64,000 nt of DNA from a bacterium SCSIO 12696 (GTDB lineage Bacteria > Pseudomonadota > Gammaproteobacteria > Pseudomonadales > Porticoccaceae). Each line of letters begins with the position of its first letter. Within the stretch, counting starts at the first letter, position 1. The stretch is from assembly GCA_024397955.1 (NCBI GenBank), contig CP073744.1, forward strand, positions 1,364,001-1,428,000. The letters run 5' to 3'. This document shows, in pieces, positions 51,043 through 59,699 of this stretch. Both the position numbers and the translations under genes were made by a program. The notes beneath the pieces are model-generated. The model did no database searches. It was not told the origin of the DNA and saw nothing but the letters and a program-made list of their open reading frames with translations.

Positions 51043-52218
51043 TTAACGGCGGGCCTCCATCAATTCAAAAAAGTGGTCAAACAATGGCGCCGCATCGTGG
51101 GGCCCCGGACTGGCTTCTGGATGGCCCTGAAAACTGAATGCCGGCTTGTCGGTACGGTGTATACCTTGCAGTGAGCCGTCGAACAGTGATTTGTGCGTGG
51201 CCCGCAAGTTGTCTGGCAAGCTCGCCTCGTCCACCGCAAAGCCGTGGTTCTGACTGGTAATCAGTACGGTACTGTCATCCAGATTCTGCACCGGGTGGTT
51301 GGCGCCGTGATGGCCAAACTTCATCTTCATTGTCTGAGCACCGGAGGCCAGTGCCAGCAGTTGGTGCCCCAAGCAGATGCCGAATACGGGAATATCCGTT
51401 TGCAGGAATTCTTGGATAGCGGCAATGGCGTAGTCGCAAGGCTCCGGGTCACCGGGGCCATTGGAGAGGAAGACACCGTCTGGGTTCATGGCCAGTACTT
51501 CACTGGCCGGCGTTTGCGCCGGAACAACAGTCAGTTCCGCACCGCGATCCACCAGCATACGCAGAATATTGCGCTTCACCCCAAAGTCGTAGGCCACGAC
51601 CTTGAAGGGATTGTCGAAAGTTTTTTCAGGATGACCACCGGGGTTTGTCTCAGAGGCCAGTTCCCAGCTACCTTCTTTCCAGGCGTAAGTCTCCGAGGTG
51701 CACACCACTTTGGCCAGATCCATACCCTTGAGGCCGCCAAAGGCTTTCGCTTCGGACAGCGCTTTGTCTTCATCCAATTCGTCGCCAGCCATCAGGCAGC
51801 CGTTCTGAGCGCCTTTCTCGCGCAGCAGGCGAGTCAACTTGCGGGTGTCGATATCGGCAATACCGAGAATATTGCGTTCACGAAGGTACTCATCCAACGC
51901 TTGCTCACTGCGGAAGTTGCTCACCAACAGCGGTAAGTCGCGAATCACCAGGCCAGCGGCCCAAATTTGACTGGATTCCTCATCCTCAGCGTTGGTGCCT
52001 ACGTTGCCGATATGGGGATAAGTCAGGGTGACGATCTGTTTGGCGTAGGACGGATCGGTCAAAATTTCCTGGTAGCCAGTAAGAGCGGTATTGAACACCA
52101 CCTCACCACTGGAGACGCCGTCGGCGCCGATGGCTGTACCGCGAAAAACGGTACCGTCTTCCAACACCAGAATGGCGGGTTTGCGGGGGGATTGAATCGC
52201 AGAATTGGGAGCTGTCAC
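51043..52218 (-). CDS. carA: Carbamoyl-phosphate synthase small subunit
   Basis: 391 residues from a GTG at 52218 with GAGG 7 nt upstream; an in-frame ATG at 52236 has no ribosome site. The N-terminal CPSase_sm domain has [13 protein letters not shown] and [16 protein letters not shown]. The class I glutaminase has the nucleophile Cys in [13 protein letters not shown] and the His/Glu in [11 protein letters not shown]. It hydrolyses glutamine and channels ammonia to CarB. In Pseudomonas-type genomes it directly follows dapB; here dapB is 8 kb away. Confidence 0.97.
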   Translation of the reverse strand: MTAPNSAIQSPRKPAILVLEDGTVFRGTAIGADGVSSGEVVFNTALTGYQEILTDPSYAKQIVTLTYPHIGNVGTNAEDEESSQIWAAGLVIRDLPLLVSNFRSEQALDEYLRERNILGIADIDTRKLTRLLREKGAQNGCLMAGDELDEDKALSEAKAFGGLKGMDLAKVVCTSETYAWKEGSWELASETNPGGHPEKTFDNPFKVVAYDFGVKRNILRMLVDRGAELTVVPAQTPASEVLAMNPDGVFLSNGPGDPEPCDYAIAAIQEFLQTDIPVFGICLGHQLLALASGAQTMKMKFGHHGANHPVQNLDDSTVLITSQNHGFAVDEASLPDNLRATHKSLFDGSLQGIHRTDKPAFSFQGHPEASPGPHDAAPLFDHFFELMEARR

Positions 52219-52302
52219 TCGGTATCCTCTGTGCATTTTCAGGCGATAAATGTAAACAGAGTTCGCCGACCAACCGTACCTAAACCACTGATTTCAGGCT
52301 GT

Positions 52303-52340
52303 AAAAAAGCGAGATGCCGCTATTCGCTTCATCTCGCTTT
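52303..52340 (-). terminator. Terminator-like hairpin in the carAB leader (possible attenuator)
   Basis: The perfect 11-bp stem AAAGCGAGATG (52306-52316) / CATCTCGCTTT (52330-52340), read on the minus strand, is followed by six T. It lies downstream of the predicted carA promoter and about 90 nt before the carA start. It may terminate the upstream lipoprotein operon, attenuate carAB, or both. Confidence 0.75.
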
Positions 52341-52396
52341 GTATTTATTTGCCCGGTGATTCAAGCACTCTCTGGCCGGTGGAAATCTAACCGGGC

Positions 52397-52425
52397 ATTC
52401 TAGGTGAGTTGCTGCTTTTTGTCTA
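52397..52425 (-). promoter_or_regulatory. Predicted sigma-70 promoter of carAB
   Basis: On the minus strand TAGACA (52420-52425) and TAGAAT (52397-52402) are 17 bp apart, giving a leader of about 170 nt. A 7-bp inverted repeat GCCCGGT / ACCGGGC (52351-52357 and 52390-52396) sits around the expected start site. No ArgR-type box was recognised. Confidence 0.6.
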
Positions 52426-52448
52426 TGCCATTTTGCGGCAAATCGACG

Positions 52449-52904
52449 CTATTGAATAGCCAAATCCGAAAGAGTAACTGTCTGCTCATCGTCCGCTATG
52501 CGCGCATTGATATCCCCGTAAATACGAGTTGGGTAGCCCAATTTGGGATCATAGCTGACTTCCAATTGGTGAAATGGCTTTTCCTGGCCTTTGCGTATGT
52601 AAGCAAACCATTGGTCCACTGTGCGCAGAGATTTCAACACTTGCGCCGATACCATAGTTCCACTATCCAGATAGGTCGCACTTACAACGCTCCCTTTACT
52701 CACCACTACTCGTATTTGGCGAGTGTATTCAGAGGTGCAGAAGCAACTGCGCTGAGCTGTGTATACATAATTTTGCGGCGATAAATTAGCCCACTGCTGT
52801 TGAGGCGTCTGATCACCCAAATTCGCGCTGTTATATTCAGAGTTAACCGCACTACCGCAACCGGATAAACCCATCACCAGCAGTGTCACTGCAGCCCACT
52901 TCAC
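52449..52904 (-). CDS. DUF6174-type lipoprotein
   Basis: 151 residues from a GTG at 52904 that overlaps the upstream protease stop as GTGA, with AGAGG 9 nt before it. The signal peptide ends in the lipobox LSGC (MKWAAVTLLVMGLSGCG), so it is a probable LspA client. The rest matches my recollection of DUF6174: NYVYTAQRSCFCTSEY, HQLEVSYDPKLGYPTRIYGD and IADDEQTVTLSDLAI. The function of the domain is unknown. Translational coupling to the metalloprotease suggests a linked role at the cell surface or in the periplasm (inference). Confidence 0.8.
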   Translation of the reverse strand: MKWAAVTLLVMGLSGCGSAVNSEYNSANLGDQTPQQQWANLSPQNYVYTAQRSCFCTSEYTRQIRVVVSKGSVVSATYLDSGTMVSAQVLKSLRTVDQWFAYIRKGQEKPFHQLEVSYDPKLGYPTRIYGDINARIADDEQTVTLSDLAIQ

Positions 52905-55435
52905 AGGCGATATCCTCTCTGACGGTTCAACCACAGCAGCGGGACCAAAAAAAACATCAACCAACCAAAGGCGCCACCACCTCCGCTGCTAGCAGGAGGT
53001 GCAGGAGCAGGTGCCGGCGTGGGCGCTGGTGGTATTGGAGCAGGTGTGGTGATATTGGTCACATTACTGGCAGCTGAATCCCCGGCGCTGTTCAGTGAAA
53101 CAACCCGATAGCTGTAGCTGGTGTTTTGAGCTGTGCTGGTATCTGTAAATGCAGTGGTATTGGCCGCCACTGTGGCCAAAGTAGAAAAGGCACCCGTACC
53201 CACTCGGCGCTCTATGCGGAAATTATCTTCATTGTTGCTGTTATCCACCCAACTCAAGGCCACATTGTTTCCCGAACCAAGACTGGCTGACAAGCCGCTG
53301 GGGGCAGCTGGCAATAGTTCTGGAACACTGATTGTGGCCTCAGTTGTGGGCACTGAGTCCCCACCACTGTTAATCGCGATCACCCGATAGCCATAATCTG
53401 TGCCTGCCTCAGCAGTTGTATCCGAGAAACGGACACTGTTGGCAGCAACCGTAGTCAGCACCGAAAAACTGCCACTGCCTATACGACGTTCAACACGAAA
53501 TCCAGACTCATTGTCGCTGTTGTCGGCCCAGCTCAGGTCCACATTGCTGCTTGCTCCCAGGGTAGCCGACAAGCGACTTGGAGCTAAAGGTACAGGCTCT
53601 ACTGGTGTTATGGTCGCCTCGTTACTGGCATTAGAATTACCACCACTGTTCACGGCGAATATTCGATAACCGTAGTTAATACCAGCTACACTGGTGTTGT
53701 CTGAAAAACTGGTGCTATTGGCAGCCACGGTTGCCAAGCTGGAGAAGCTGCCACCACCCACCCGGCGCTCAATACGAAAGCTACTTTCATCATCACTGTT
53801 ATCTGACCAACTCAAATCCACGACAGTACCGGAACCCTGGCTAGCGGATAAACCGCTGGCGGCAACGGGAGGCGTCACTGCACCAGTGGCCGCCAAAGCC
53901 GTTTGCACCTGATTATTCGCATTATTGATATCGACAATTTGATCATCACCGGTCGATTCTGCCTGATAAGTAAAAGTCGCATTGTCAGTACTTGGTACCA
54001 CACGGCTGATTAACGTCAGAGACGATGCAGGAGCGTTAACATTGCAGCTAAAACTCAAGCCATCACCCGCCACCGTACAGCTTTGGCCACTGAGTTCAAC
54101 GGTATTGAAACGCCCTTGGGAAGCGGGCACTGAGCCGGCAACCCGAACCCCGGCAACATTGCGAGAAGCGTTACTGACTGAAACCGAGTACTCAAGAACC
54201 GCTTCGTTACCAATAACTGCAGAGCTGGGGTTGGCACTACTGGCCGCAATGGCAATATCTGCCGGAAAATTAAAGCAACTGGGTAACAAATTATCACTGA
54301 CACTGGAGATTTCCGCGGTGATACTGTCTTGAGAGCAGCTTGAGAAACCAGTTGCCGAACCGCTGACCGATGCAGCCATAATAAAACCACTGCTACTGCA
54401 ACTATTTCCTTCGCTGTCGTGGCTGGCACCGAAGTTATGGCCAATTTCATGGGCAACAACCAGAGCAGTTAGCGGCAAATTGGGTGTACCATTAAAGCGC
54501 CTCAAAACTTGTGACGTACCCGAACTAAAGCCAAACCGATTACAGAGCACCCCCACAAAGGCAACACCGGCTGTACTACCATCAAAATTGCGCCCAGTTA
54601 CCAAGTGAAATAACGCCCGGTCATTTTGTATAAACGGAATTTGATCGTTCTGTTTTTTATCTTGAATATCATCCAATAGGCCAGGATTACCATCTTCATC
54701 TTCACTGGCCAGTGTGGTGGTGGAGAATACTGTGCCGCTGATTAGTTCCAGGGTAATGGTGTCAAAAATAATGCCGAAATCATTGCGGTAAAAACCCTCG
54801 ACGATATTGATCAACGACTCTGCCTGAGCACGAGCATTGGCACCGAATTCACTTTGAAAAGCCTGATCAAAGGCAAATTCCATTTCTGCCAGCAGGCATA
54901 CCTGGCCACCAGCGCCATCATCAACTCGATTCTGGCACAAGCTCGAAAAGGTAGCAGCCTGGGGAAGTTGTAACGCAGAATGGGCTGGCTCTATTGCCGC
55001 CTCGGCAATTTGTGGCTGACTCTTTTTAGAGTGATCAAGACCACAAGCCACTGGGGGGGAGGAGGAGATCGGCTCTGCATTCATCAAGTAGCTGTGGGCA
55101 ACTGAGTGCGCTTCTTTGTGAGCCAGAGCCACTGGCGGCACATCTATCACATAGGCTTCACCCGCTATAGACAAGACACCTTGCCAGTGGCCATCAATTT
55201 CCGACAATCGAACCCAACTCTGGGGCTGGCCAACCAGTTGGCCGCGATAGTGGCGAGCTTCAGATGGCGATGAGAACTGTACCTGAAGGTTTTTATTCTC
55301 CTCCAACGCCAACTGATACTGATACCCGTGCAGGGTAATCGTATCTGGTGGCAATGGTGTTTCGTCCGCAGCCAAAACTGTATTGGCTACCAAGCCAGCC
55401 AAAACAAATAATGCAGCAATCACTACCCGGCCCAT
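52901..55435 (-). CDS. ADAM/reprolysin-like secreted zinc metalloprotease with FN3 repeats and GlyGly-CTERM anchor
   Basis: 844 residues from ATG 55435 with AGAGGTGG 9 nt upstream. In order: signal peptide (to about 22); propeptide-like domain; M12B-type catalytic domain with zinc site HEIGHNFGASH at 329-339 and Met-turn FIMAA near 352; DUF11-like domain (about 395-515); three similar fibronectin III repeats (about 523-613, 616-705, 708-798); Pro/Ala linker. The end is SSGGGG, a hydrophobic helix (AFGWLMFFLVPLLWL) and basic NRQRGYRL. This tripartite end matches GlyGly-CTERM sorting signals, which are processed by rhombosortase after type II secretion-type export. A rhombosortase-like gene is divergent next door. 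Confidence 0.85.
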   Translation of the reverse strand: MGRVVIAALFVLAGLVANTVLAADETPLPPDTITLHGYQYQLALEENKNLQVQFSSPSEARHYRGQLVGQPQSWVRLSEIDGHWQGVLSIAGEAYVIDVPPVALAHKEAHSVAHSYLMNAEPISSSPPVACGLDHSKKSQPQIAEAAIEPAHSALQLPQAATFSSLCQNRVDDGAGGQVCLLAEMEFAFDQAFQSEFGANARAQAESLINIVEGFYRNDFGIIFDTITLELISGTVFSTTTLASEDEDGNPGLLDDIQDKKQNDQIPFIQNDRALFHLVTGRNFDGSTAGVAFVGVLCNRFGFSSGTSQVLRRFNGTPNLPLTALVVAHEIGHNFGASHDSEGNSCSSSGFIMAASVSGSATGFSSCSQDSITAEISSVSDNLLPSCFNFPADIAIAASSANPSSAVIGNEAVLEYSVSVSNASRNVAGVRVAGSVPASQGRFNTVELSGQSCTVAGDGLSFSCNVNAPASSLTLISRVVPSTDNATFTYQAESTGDDQIVDINNANNQVQTALAATGAVTPPVAASGLSASQGSGTVVDLSWSDNSDDESSFRIERRVGGGSFSSLATVAANSTSFSDNTSVAGINYGYRIFAVNSGGNSNASNEATITPVEPVPLAPSRLSATLGASSNVDLSWADNSDNESGFRVERRIGSGSFSVLTTVAANSVRFSDTTAEAGTDYGYRVIAINSGGDSVPTTEATISVPELLPAAPSGLSASLGSGNNVALSWVDNSNNEDNFRIERRVGTGAFSTLATVAANTTAFTDTSTAQNTSYSYRVVSLNSAGDSAASNVTNITTPAPIPPAPTPAPAPAPPASSGGGGAFGWLMFFLVPLLWLNRQRGYRL

Positions 55436-55631
55436 TATTATTTTCCACCTCTTATCTGGGGATTCAGTCACAGTGAGTCATCTTGTATGACCACACAATG
55501 GTCTATACAGTCCATTATTGACCCATGATTTCTAATAAAGCTCATTCTAATCAAGCAGCGCAATCAGAATTGCCAGCCAGTTCACGTTTAGCACGGCATT
55601 CTGTTGTGGATACTGCGAACAAGTGGATTCC

Positions 55632-56198
55632 ATGCGATCGTCATTAGCACCCTACTGCTTTCCGTTAATCTGCTGCGCCCTGTTTGTCGCAGCACAACTG
55701 ATTGCACCAAGCTATCAGCAAATGCTGTCCCTAAACCGTGTGTCGGTAGGCAACGGAGAGTGGTGGCGTCTAATCAGTGGTCACTTCATTCATATCAACT
55801 GGACCCACCTGGCCTTTAATGGTGCTGTGGTAATACTCTTTCAGGGCCTTTATCGGGGATTTTTCAGCTGGAAACACTGGCTGATACTGGTGCCGCTGCT
55901 GTGCGTTGGCGTCAGCGCAGGTATTTTGTGGCTCACCCCGTTGAAGTGGTACATGGGATTTTCCGGGGTACTCACCGGCCTGCTGGTGGCGGCGGCCATC
56001 TTGCAGTGGCGTCAGATGCCACTCATTAACGGGGTGATCCTGGTGGCCATAGGCATCAAGGTGTTTATGGAGCAGCTTGCCGGCAAAGAAGTGATCGTCT
56101 CCACCATCAGCCATGTACCTACTGCGGTGGATGCGCATTTGTATGGGGCTTTGAGTGGGTTGGTTTTGGGTGTGATTGGAATTGTGTTGCGGAGATAG
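55632..56198 (+). CDS. rrtA: Rhombosortase-like rhomboid-family intramembrane serine protease
   Basis: 188 residues from ATG 55632; an in-frame GTG at 55623 is possible and neither has a clear ribosome site. Six hydrophobic segments. Rhomboid features are ISGHFIHINWTHLAFN, the catalytic Ser in GFSGVLTGLL and the His in VDAHLYGALSG. Small size and neighbourhood point to the rhombosortase subfamily, which cleaves GlyGly-CTERM proteins in the inner membrane. Its stop codon lies directly before an intergenic repeat. A general rhomboid protease is the alternative. Confidence 0.82.
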   Translation: MRSSLAPYCFPLICCALFVAAQLIAPSYQQMLSLNRVSVGNGEWWRLISGHFIHINWTHLAFNGAVVILFQGLYRGFFSWKHWLILVPLLCVGVSAGILWLTPLKWYMGFSGVLTGLLVAAAILQWRQMPLINGVILVAIGIKVFMEQLAGKEVIVSTISHVPTAVDAHLYGALSGLVLGVIGIVLRR

Positions 56199-56361
56199 CT
56201 TCGAGCTGCGGGCTACGAGCCGCGAGCTGCCCCAGCGAGATTCACCGCCGAGCGCAACGAATGAACTTAAAACTTGCCGCCAGTTGTGAGATTCTTAGCT
56301 GCGCTCAAAATGACAACCTCGCTCGATCTGCTCGCAGCCCGTAACCCGAGGCCCGCAGCTG
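56199..56361. repeat. Intergenic repeat A (CGAGC-rich, with terminal inverted repeats)
   Basis: It fills the gap between the rhombosortase gene and the SDR gene. The ends AGCTGCGGGC (56204-56213) and GCCCGCAGCT (56351-56360) are inverted. The interior includes GAGATTCTTAGCTGCGCTC at 56288-56306, which resembles a repeat common in proteobacterial genomes, and CTCGCTCGATCTGCTCG (56318-56334), which recurs in repeat B. No coding potential. Confidence 0.7.
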
Positions 56362-56364
56362 AAA

Positions 56365-57144
56365 TCATTTCGGCCCCATTCTGATCGCTCCATCCAAACG
56401 AATAGTCTCACCGTTTAAATAAGCATTTTCCGCAATATGCACCACCAGTGCGGCAAAATCTTCGCCGGGCAACCCGAGGCGCTTGGGGAATTGAATATTG
56501 GCGACTAAAGCGTCCTGCACTTTTTCCGGCATTGCCTTGATCATGGGGGTACCCATAATGCCCGGTGCAATAGCCATCACTCGAATACCCAGGGGCGCCA
56601 GATCGCGGGCCATGGGCAGGGTCAGCCCAACAATGCCGCCCTTGCTGGCAGCGTAGGCGGTCTGGCCAATCTGGCCCTCGTAGGCGGCCACCGATGCGGT
56701 ATTGATGATCACACCGCGCTCGCCTGCTTCGCCGCTGGGTTCGTTTTTAGCCATAGCTGCCGCTGCCACGCGGGCCACATTAAAGCTGCCCACCAGATTA
56801 ATATTGATGGCGGCAGAAAACCCGGAGAGTGGCATGGGCTCGCCATCGCGACTGAGCGTGCGCGCCGCCGGGCAAATACCCGCACAGTTCACACACAGGT
56901 GCACCCCACCAAAGTGGTTGAGCACTGCATCAACGGCTTGCTCAACAGATTGGTCGCTGGTGACATCCACCGCAAAAAAGGCGGCCTTATCGGTGCCAAT
57001 TTCCGCCACCGCTTGCTGCCCCTGTTCGTCGTTCAGATCAAAAATGGCCACCTTGGCGCCCTGCTGTGCCAACATCTCTGCAGTGGCCCGACCCAAACCA
57101 GAGGCACCGCCAGTAACAATGGCGACTTTGTTTTTAATATCCAT
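56365..57144 (-). CDS. Short-chain dehydrogenase, 3-hydroxyacyl-CoA dehydrogenase (HSD17B10)-like
   Basis: 259 residues. The NAD site is VTGGASGLGRAT, with FDLNDEQG at the end of beta-2 (NAD preference) and CVNCAGICPA. The catalytic Ser and YxxxK are in NTASVAAYEGQIGQTAYAASKGG. The sequence style (PLSGFSAAININLVGSFNV, APGIMGTPM, FPKRLGLPGEDFAALVVHI) matches type II 3-hydroxyacyl-CoA / 2-methyl-3-hydroxybutyryl-CoA dehydrogenases. It is 12 nt downstream of an acyl-CoA dehydrogenase gene, so both probably act in beta-oxidation of fatty or branched-chain acyl-CoAs. Confidence 0.88.
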   Translation of the reverse strand: MDIKNKVAIVTGGASGLGRATAEMLAQQGAKVAIFDLNDEQGQQAVAEIGTDKAAFFAVDVTSDQSVEQAVDAVLNHFGGVHLCVNCAGICPAARTLSRDGEPMPLSGFSAAININLVGSFNVARVAAAAMAKNEPSGEAGERGVIINTASVAAYEGQIGQTAYAASKGGIVGLTLPMARDLAPLGIRVMAIAPGIMGTPMIKAMPEKVQDALVANIQFPKRLGLPGEDFAALVVHIAENAYLNGETIRLDGAIRMGPK

Positions 57145-57156
57145 CAGCTCGATCCT

Positions 57157-58323
57157 TTAACTCAGCTCTCTGGCTTCTTTCAATAACTCACGGGCAATCA
57201 CCAGGCGTTGAATTTCGCTGGTGCCCTCGTAAATAGTGGTTATGCGGTTGTCGCGCGCCATACGCTCCAGCGGGTACTCTTTGACGTAGCCACCACCGCC
57301 CAGCATTTGCAGTGCGGTATAGCAAGCATCGTTACCCTTTTCACTGGCGAACAGTTTTGCCATGGAAGCCTGCTTAGAGAACGTCAGGCCGCGTTGTTTG
57401 AATTCTGCAGCCTGCATCAGCAGCAGGCGCGCTGCTTCCAGCTCGGTGTAGCGATCCGCCAGCATCCACTGCAAGCCCTGGAAGTTGGACAGTGCCTGGC
57501 CAAACTGGTAGCGCTGCAACAAGTGCTGGCGGGCGTAATCCAGTGCCGCCTGCCCCACCCCCAGTGCCAGCGAGCCAATACCGATACGACCACCGGCCAG
57601 CTCGGCAACGGCGATGCGAAAGCCATCGTTTTCTTCGCCCATTAAGGCAGAAGCGGGTATTCGACAATCTTCAAACAACACCTCATTGGTCACCGATGCC
57701 TTCTGGCCCATCTTTTCTTCGGCGCGGCCAATTTTCAGCCCCGGCGCGCCCTCTTCCACCAAGAAACAGGAGATACCCTTACCCTTGGCAGCATTGTTAT
57801 CAGTCACCGCCCACACCACAAACACGCCAGCATATTCGGCGCTGGTGATGTAAATCTTGCTGCCATTAATCACCCACTCATCACCATCACGCACAGCGCG
57901 GGTGCGCATACCCGCCGGGTCGGAACCGGCGCCGGCTTCGGTCAGACAAAAGGCTCCCGCGCGAAATTCACCGCTGCACAGTTTGGGCAGATAGTGTTGT
58001 TTCTGCTCTTCATTGCCGATGGTTTGAATAACCTCCGCCACCATATTAGTGACCGACACGGTAACCGCTGTGGAGGCGCATCCCCTCGCCAGTTCGGTAA
58101 TAGCCACACTGAACGCCACTGCACCGGCGTCCACGCCACCATATTCCGGGCGGATATTGAGCCCCATAAAACCCAACTCAGACAGTTGCCTGAGCACGCC
58201 CAAAAACAACTCGCGATCACCGCATTCATCCAGACGCGCCGCGACAGGCGCCAGCTCGTTGTCAGCAAACTGGCGCGCCATATCGCGAATCATCTGCTGC
58301 TCATCAGTCAGTGCAAAGTCCAA
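57157..58323 (-). CDS. Acyl-CoA dehydrogenase
   Basis: 388 residues with the full ACAD fold: LTDEQQMIRDMARQFADNE, FCLTEAGAGSDPAGM (FAD/substrate site), YITSAEYAGVF, and the catalytic Glu in TTIYEGTSEIQRLVIAREL. Length and motifs fit short/branched-chain or medium-chain enzymes; chain-length preference cannot be read. It forms an operon with the SDR gene, and an AraC-type regulator gene is divergent 191 bp away. Hydratase and thiolase genes are not present here. Confidence 0.92.
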   Translation of the reverse strand: MDFALTDEQQMIRDMARQFADNELAPVAARLDECGDRELFLGVLRQLSELGFMGLNIRPEYGGVDAGAVAFSVAITELARGCASTAVTVSVTNMVAEVIQTIGNEEQKQHYLPKLCSGEFRAGAFCLTEAGAGSDPAGMRTRAVRDGDEWVINGSKIYITSAEYAGVFVVWAVTDNNAAKGKGISCFLVEEGAPGLKIGRAEEKMGQKASVTNEVLFEDCRIPASALMGEENDGFRIAVAELAGGRIGIGSLALGVGQAALDYARQHLLQRYQFGQALSNFQGLQWMLADRYTELEAARLLLMQAAEFKQRGLTFSKQASMAKLFASEKGNDACYTALQMLGGGGYVKEYPLERMARDNRITTIYEGTSEIQRLVIARELLKEARELS

Positions 58324-58514
58324 CGTTTGATTCTCCCCTGTGGTAACTAACAGATAGTATCGAGTGTGAGGTTAAACACGGAATGGCTAAACAGATAGAA
58401 AAATTTACCATTTTTTGCCAAAAATATTGAAATTAATCGCTTTTAAAGGTAAAAAAGCCAAAAAAGAAGTCATTTATTACCAAAACCAGATGATCGCAAG
58501 GTAGATCTAGCCCT

Positions 58515-59516
58515 ATGGCCACCATCGGCATCCATTATGTCAACGCTGCCCTGCAAGGCGCCCGCAAGCAAGGCCTAAGCTGTCAAGAGTTGCTGCTGGC
58601 TGCAGACATTCAACCAGCGCTTCTTGAAGAACCAGATTCAAGGGTTCACGCCGACCAGATGACCAAACTGGTGCAGCTGATCTGGCAACGGATGGGCGAT
58701 GAATTTATGGGTTTTGTGGAGCCCCGTTGCAAAAATGGCACCTTCGCGTTGATGGCGGATACCGTCAGCCACTGCCACAACCTCGATGGTCTGCTGCGCA
58801 AAGGCATTCACTTTTACAACCTGTTTACTGACGGCATTGCCATGAGCATAGAGTGCCATGGTGAGCTGGCTGAAGTGACCATCAATTTCACTGCCCCACA
58901 ACTGGACAGCCAGCAATTTTATCGAGAATTCTGGTTAGTGATCTGGCACCGCTTCCCCAGTTGGTACATTGGCGAGAGCATTCACTTGAGTTCGGTTGAG
59001 CTGGATTACCCAGCCCCCGAATACGAAGCGGAATTGCGGCATATATTCCCCTGCCAACTGCACTTTTGCCAACCGGCCTGCAAACTGGTGTTCCAGCGCA
59101 GTTACCTGGACAAGCCACTGGTTCGCTCCCCTTTGGAACTGGAACAATTTTTAACCAACTCACCCGCCGACCTGATGACCATACCCGGTGAAGATCACAG
59201 CCTGTCCGCCCAAATTCAGCGCATGATTGTCAAAGACACTAACGACGGCTTGCTGTTTCCCAAAATAGACGTGCTCGCGCGGATGCTCAAGATCAGCCCG
59301 CAAACGCTACACCGCCGGCTTATCGCCGACGGCACCAGTTACCAGCAAATCAAAAACCACATCCGCCGGGATGTGGCCATCAGCAAATTGGTTAAAGAAC
59401 AGTGTTCTGTAGAAGAAGTATCACGCATCGCTGGATTTTCAGAACCCAGCTCGTTTACTCGTGCCTTCAAACAATGGACAGGCATGTCGCCACGAGACTA
59501 TCGCAGCAGGGATTAA
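58515..59516 (+). CDS. AraC-family transcriptional regulator (arabinose-binding-like sensor domain)
   Basis: 333 residues. The N-terminal 190 residues form the Arabinose_bd-type domain found in OruR/ArgR-like Pseudomonas regulators (HADQMTKLVQLIWQRMGDEFMG). The C-terminal AraC double HTH is at about 230-330 with LARMLKISPQTLHRRL and VSRIAGFSEPSSFTRAFKQWTGMSPRDYR. It is divergent from the acyl-CoA dehydrogenase-SDR operon across an AT-rich 191-bp gap and likely controls it in response to a fatty or organic acid (inference). Confidence 0.88.
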   Translation: MATIGIHYVNAALQGARKQGLSCQELLLAADIQPALLEEPDSRVHADQMTKLVQLIWQRMGDEFMGFVEPRCKNGTFALMADTVSHCHNLDGLLRKGIHFYNLFTDGIAMSIECHGELAEVTINFTAPQLDSQQFYREFWLVIWHRFPSWYIGESIHLSSVELDYPAPEYEAELRHIFPCQLHFCQPACKLVFQRSYLDKPLVRSPLELEQFLTNSPADLMTIPGEDHSLSAQIQRMIVKDTNDGLLFPKIDVLARMLKISPQTLHRRLIADGTSYQQIKNHIRRDVAISKLVKEQCSVEEVSRIAGFSEPSSFTRAFKQWTGMSPRDYRSRD

Positions 59517-59518
59517 AA

Positions 59519-59637
59519 CAGCTACGGGCCTCGGGCTGTGAGCAGCGAGCTGTCCGATGGAAATCATTACAAATAATGCGACCAACTCAAATCTCGCTCG
59601 ATCTGCTCGTAGCCAGAAGCTCGAGGCACGCAGCTAC
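59519..59637. repeat. Intergenic repeat B, homologous to repeat A
   Basis: It starts 3 nt after the AraC stop. The imperfect terminal inverted repeat begins AGCTACGGGCCTCGGGCT and ends with the reverse complement of AGCTGCGTGCCTCGAGCT. It shares CTCGCTCGATCTGCTCG (59593-59609) and flanking GTAGCC with repeat A in the same orientation. The remaining gap to the next gene (59638-59699) holds nothing I recognise. Confidence 0.68.
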
Positions 59638-59699
59638 TACCCCACCGGCAATCGCTTGCTTATAATCCAATCTTTCCGATAACTCACGGCAGCACACCT

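Noticed and set aside
53133..53912. Three similar plus-strand frames in tandem
   Set aside because: They are the antisense of the three fibronectin repeats in the metalloprotease; their similarity comes from those repeats.
55436..55631. Sigma-54 promoter in the divergent protease/rhombosortase gap
   Set aside because: I looked for the TGGCAC-N5-TTGC pattern because rpoN is in the window; no acceptable match on either strand.
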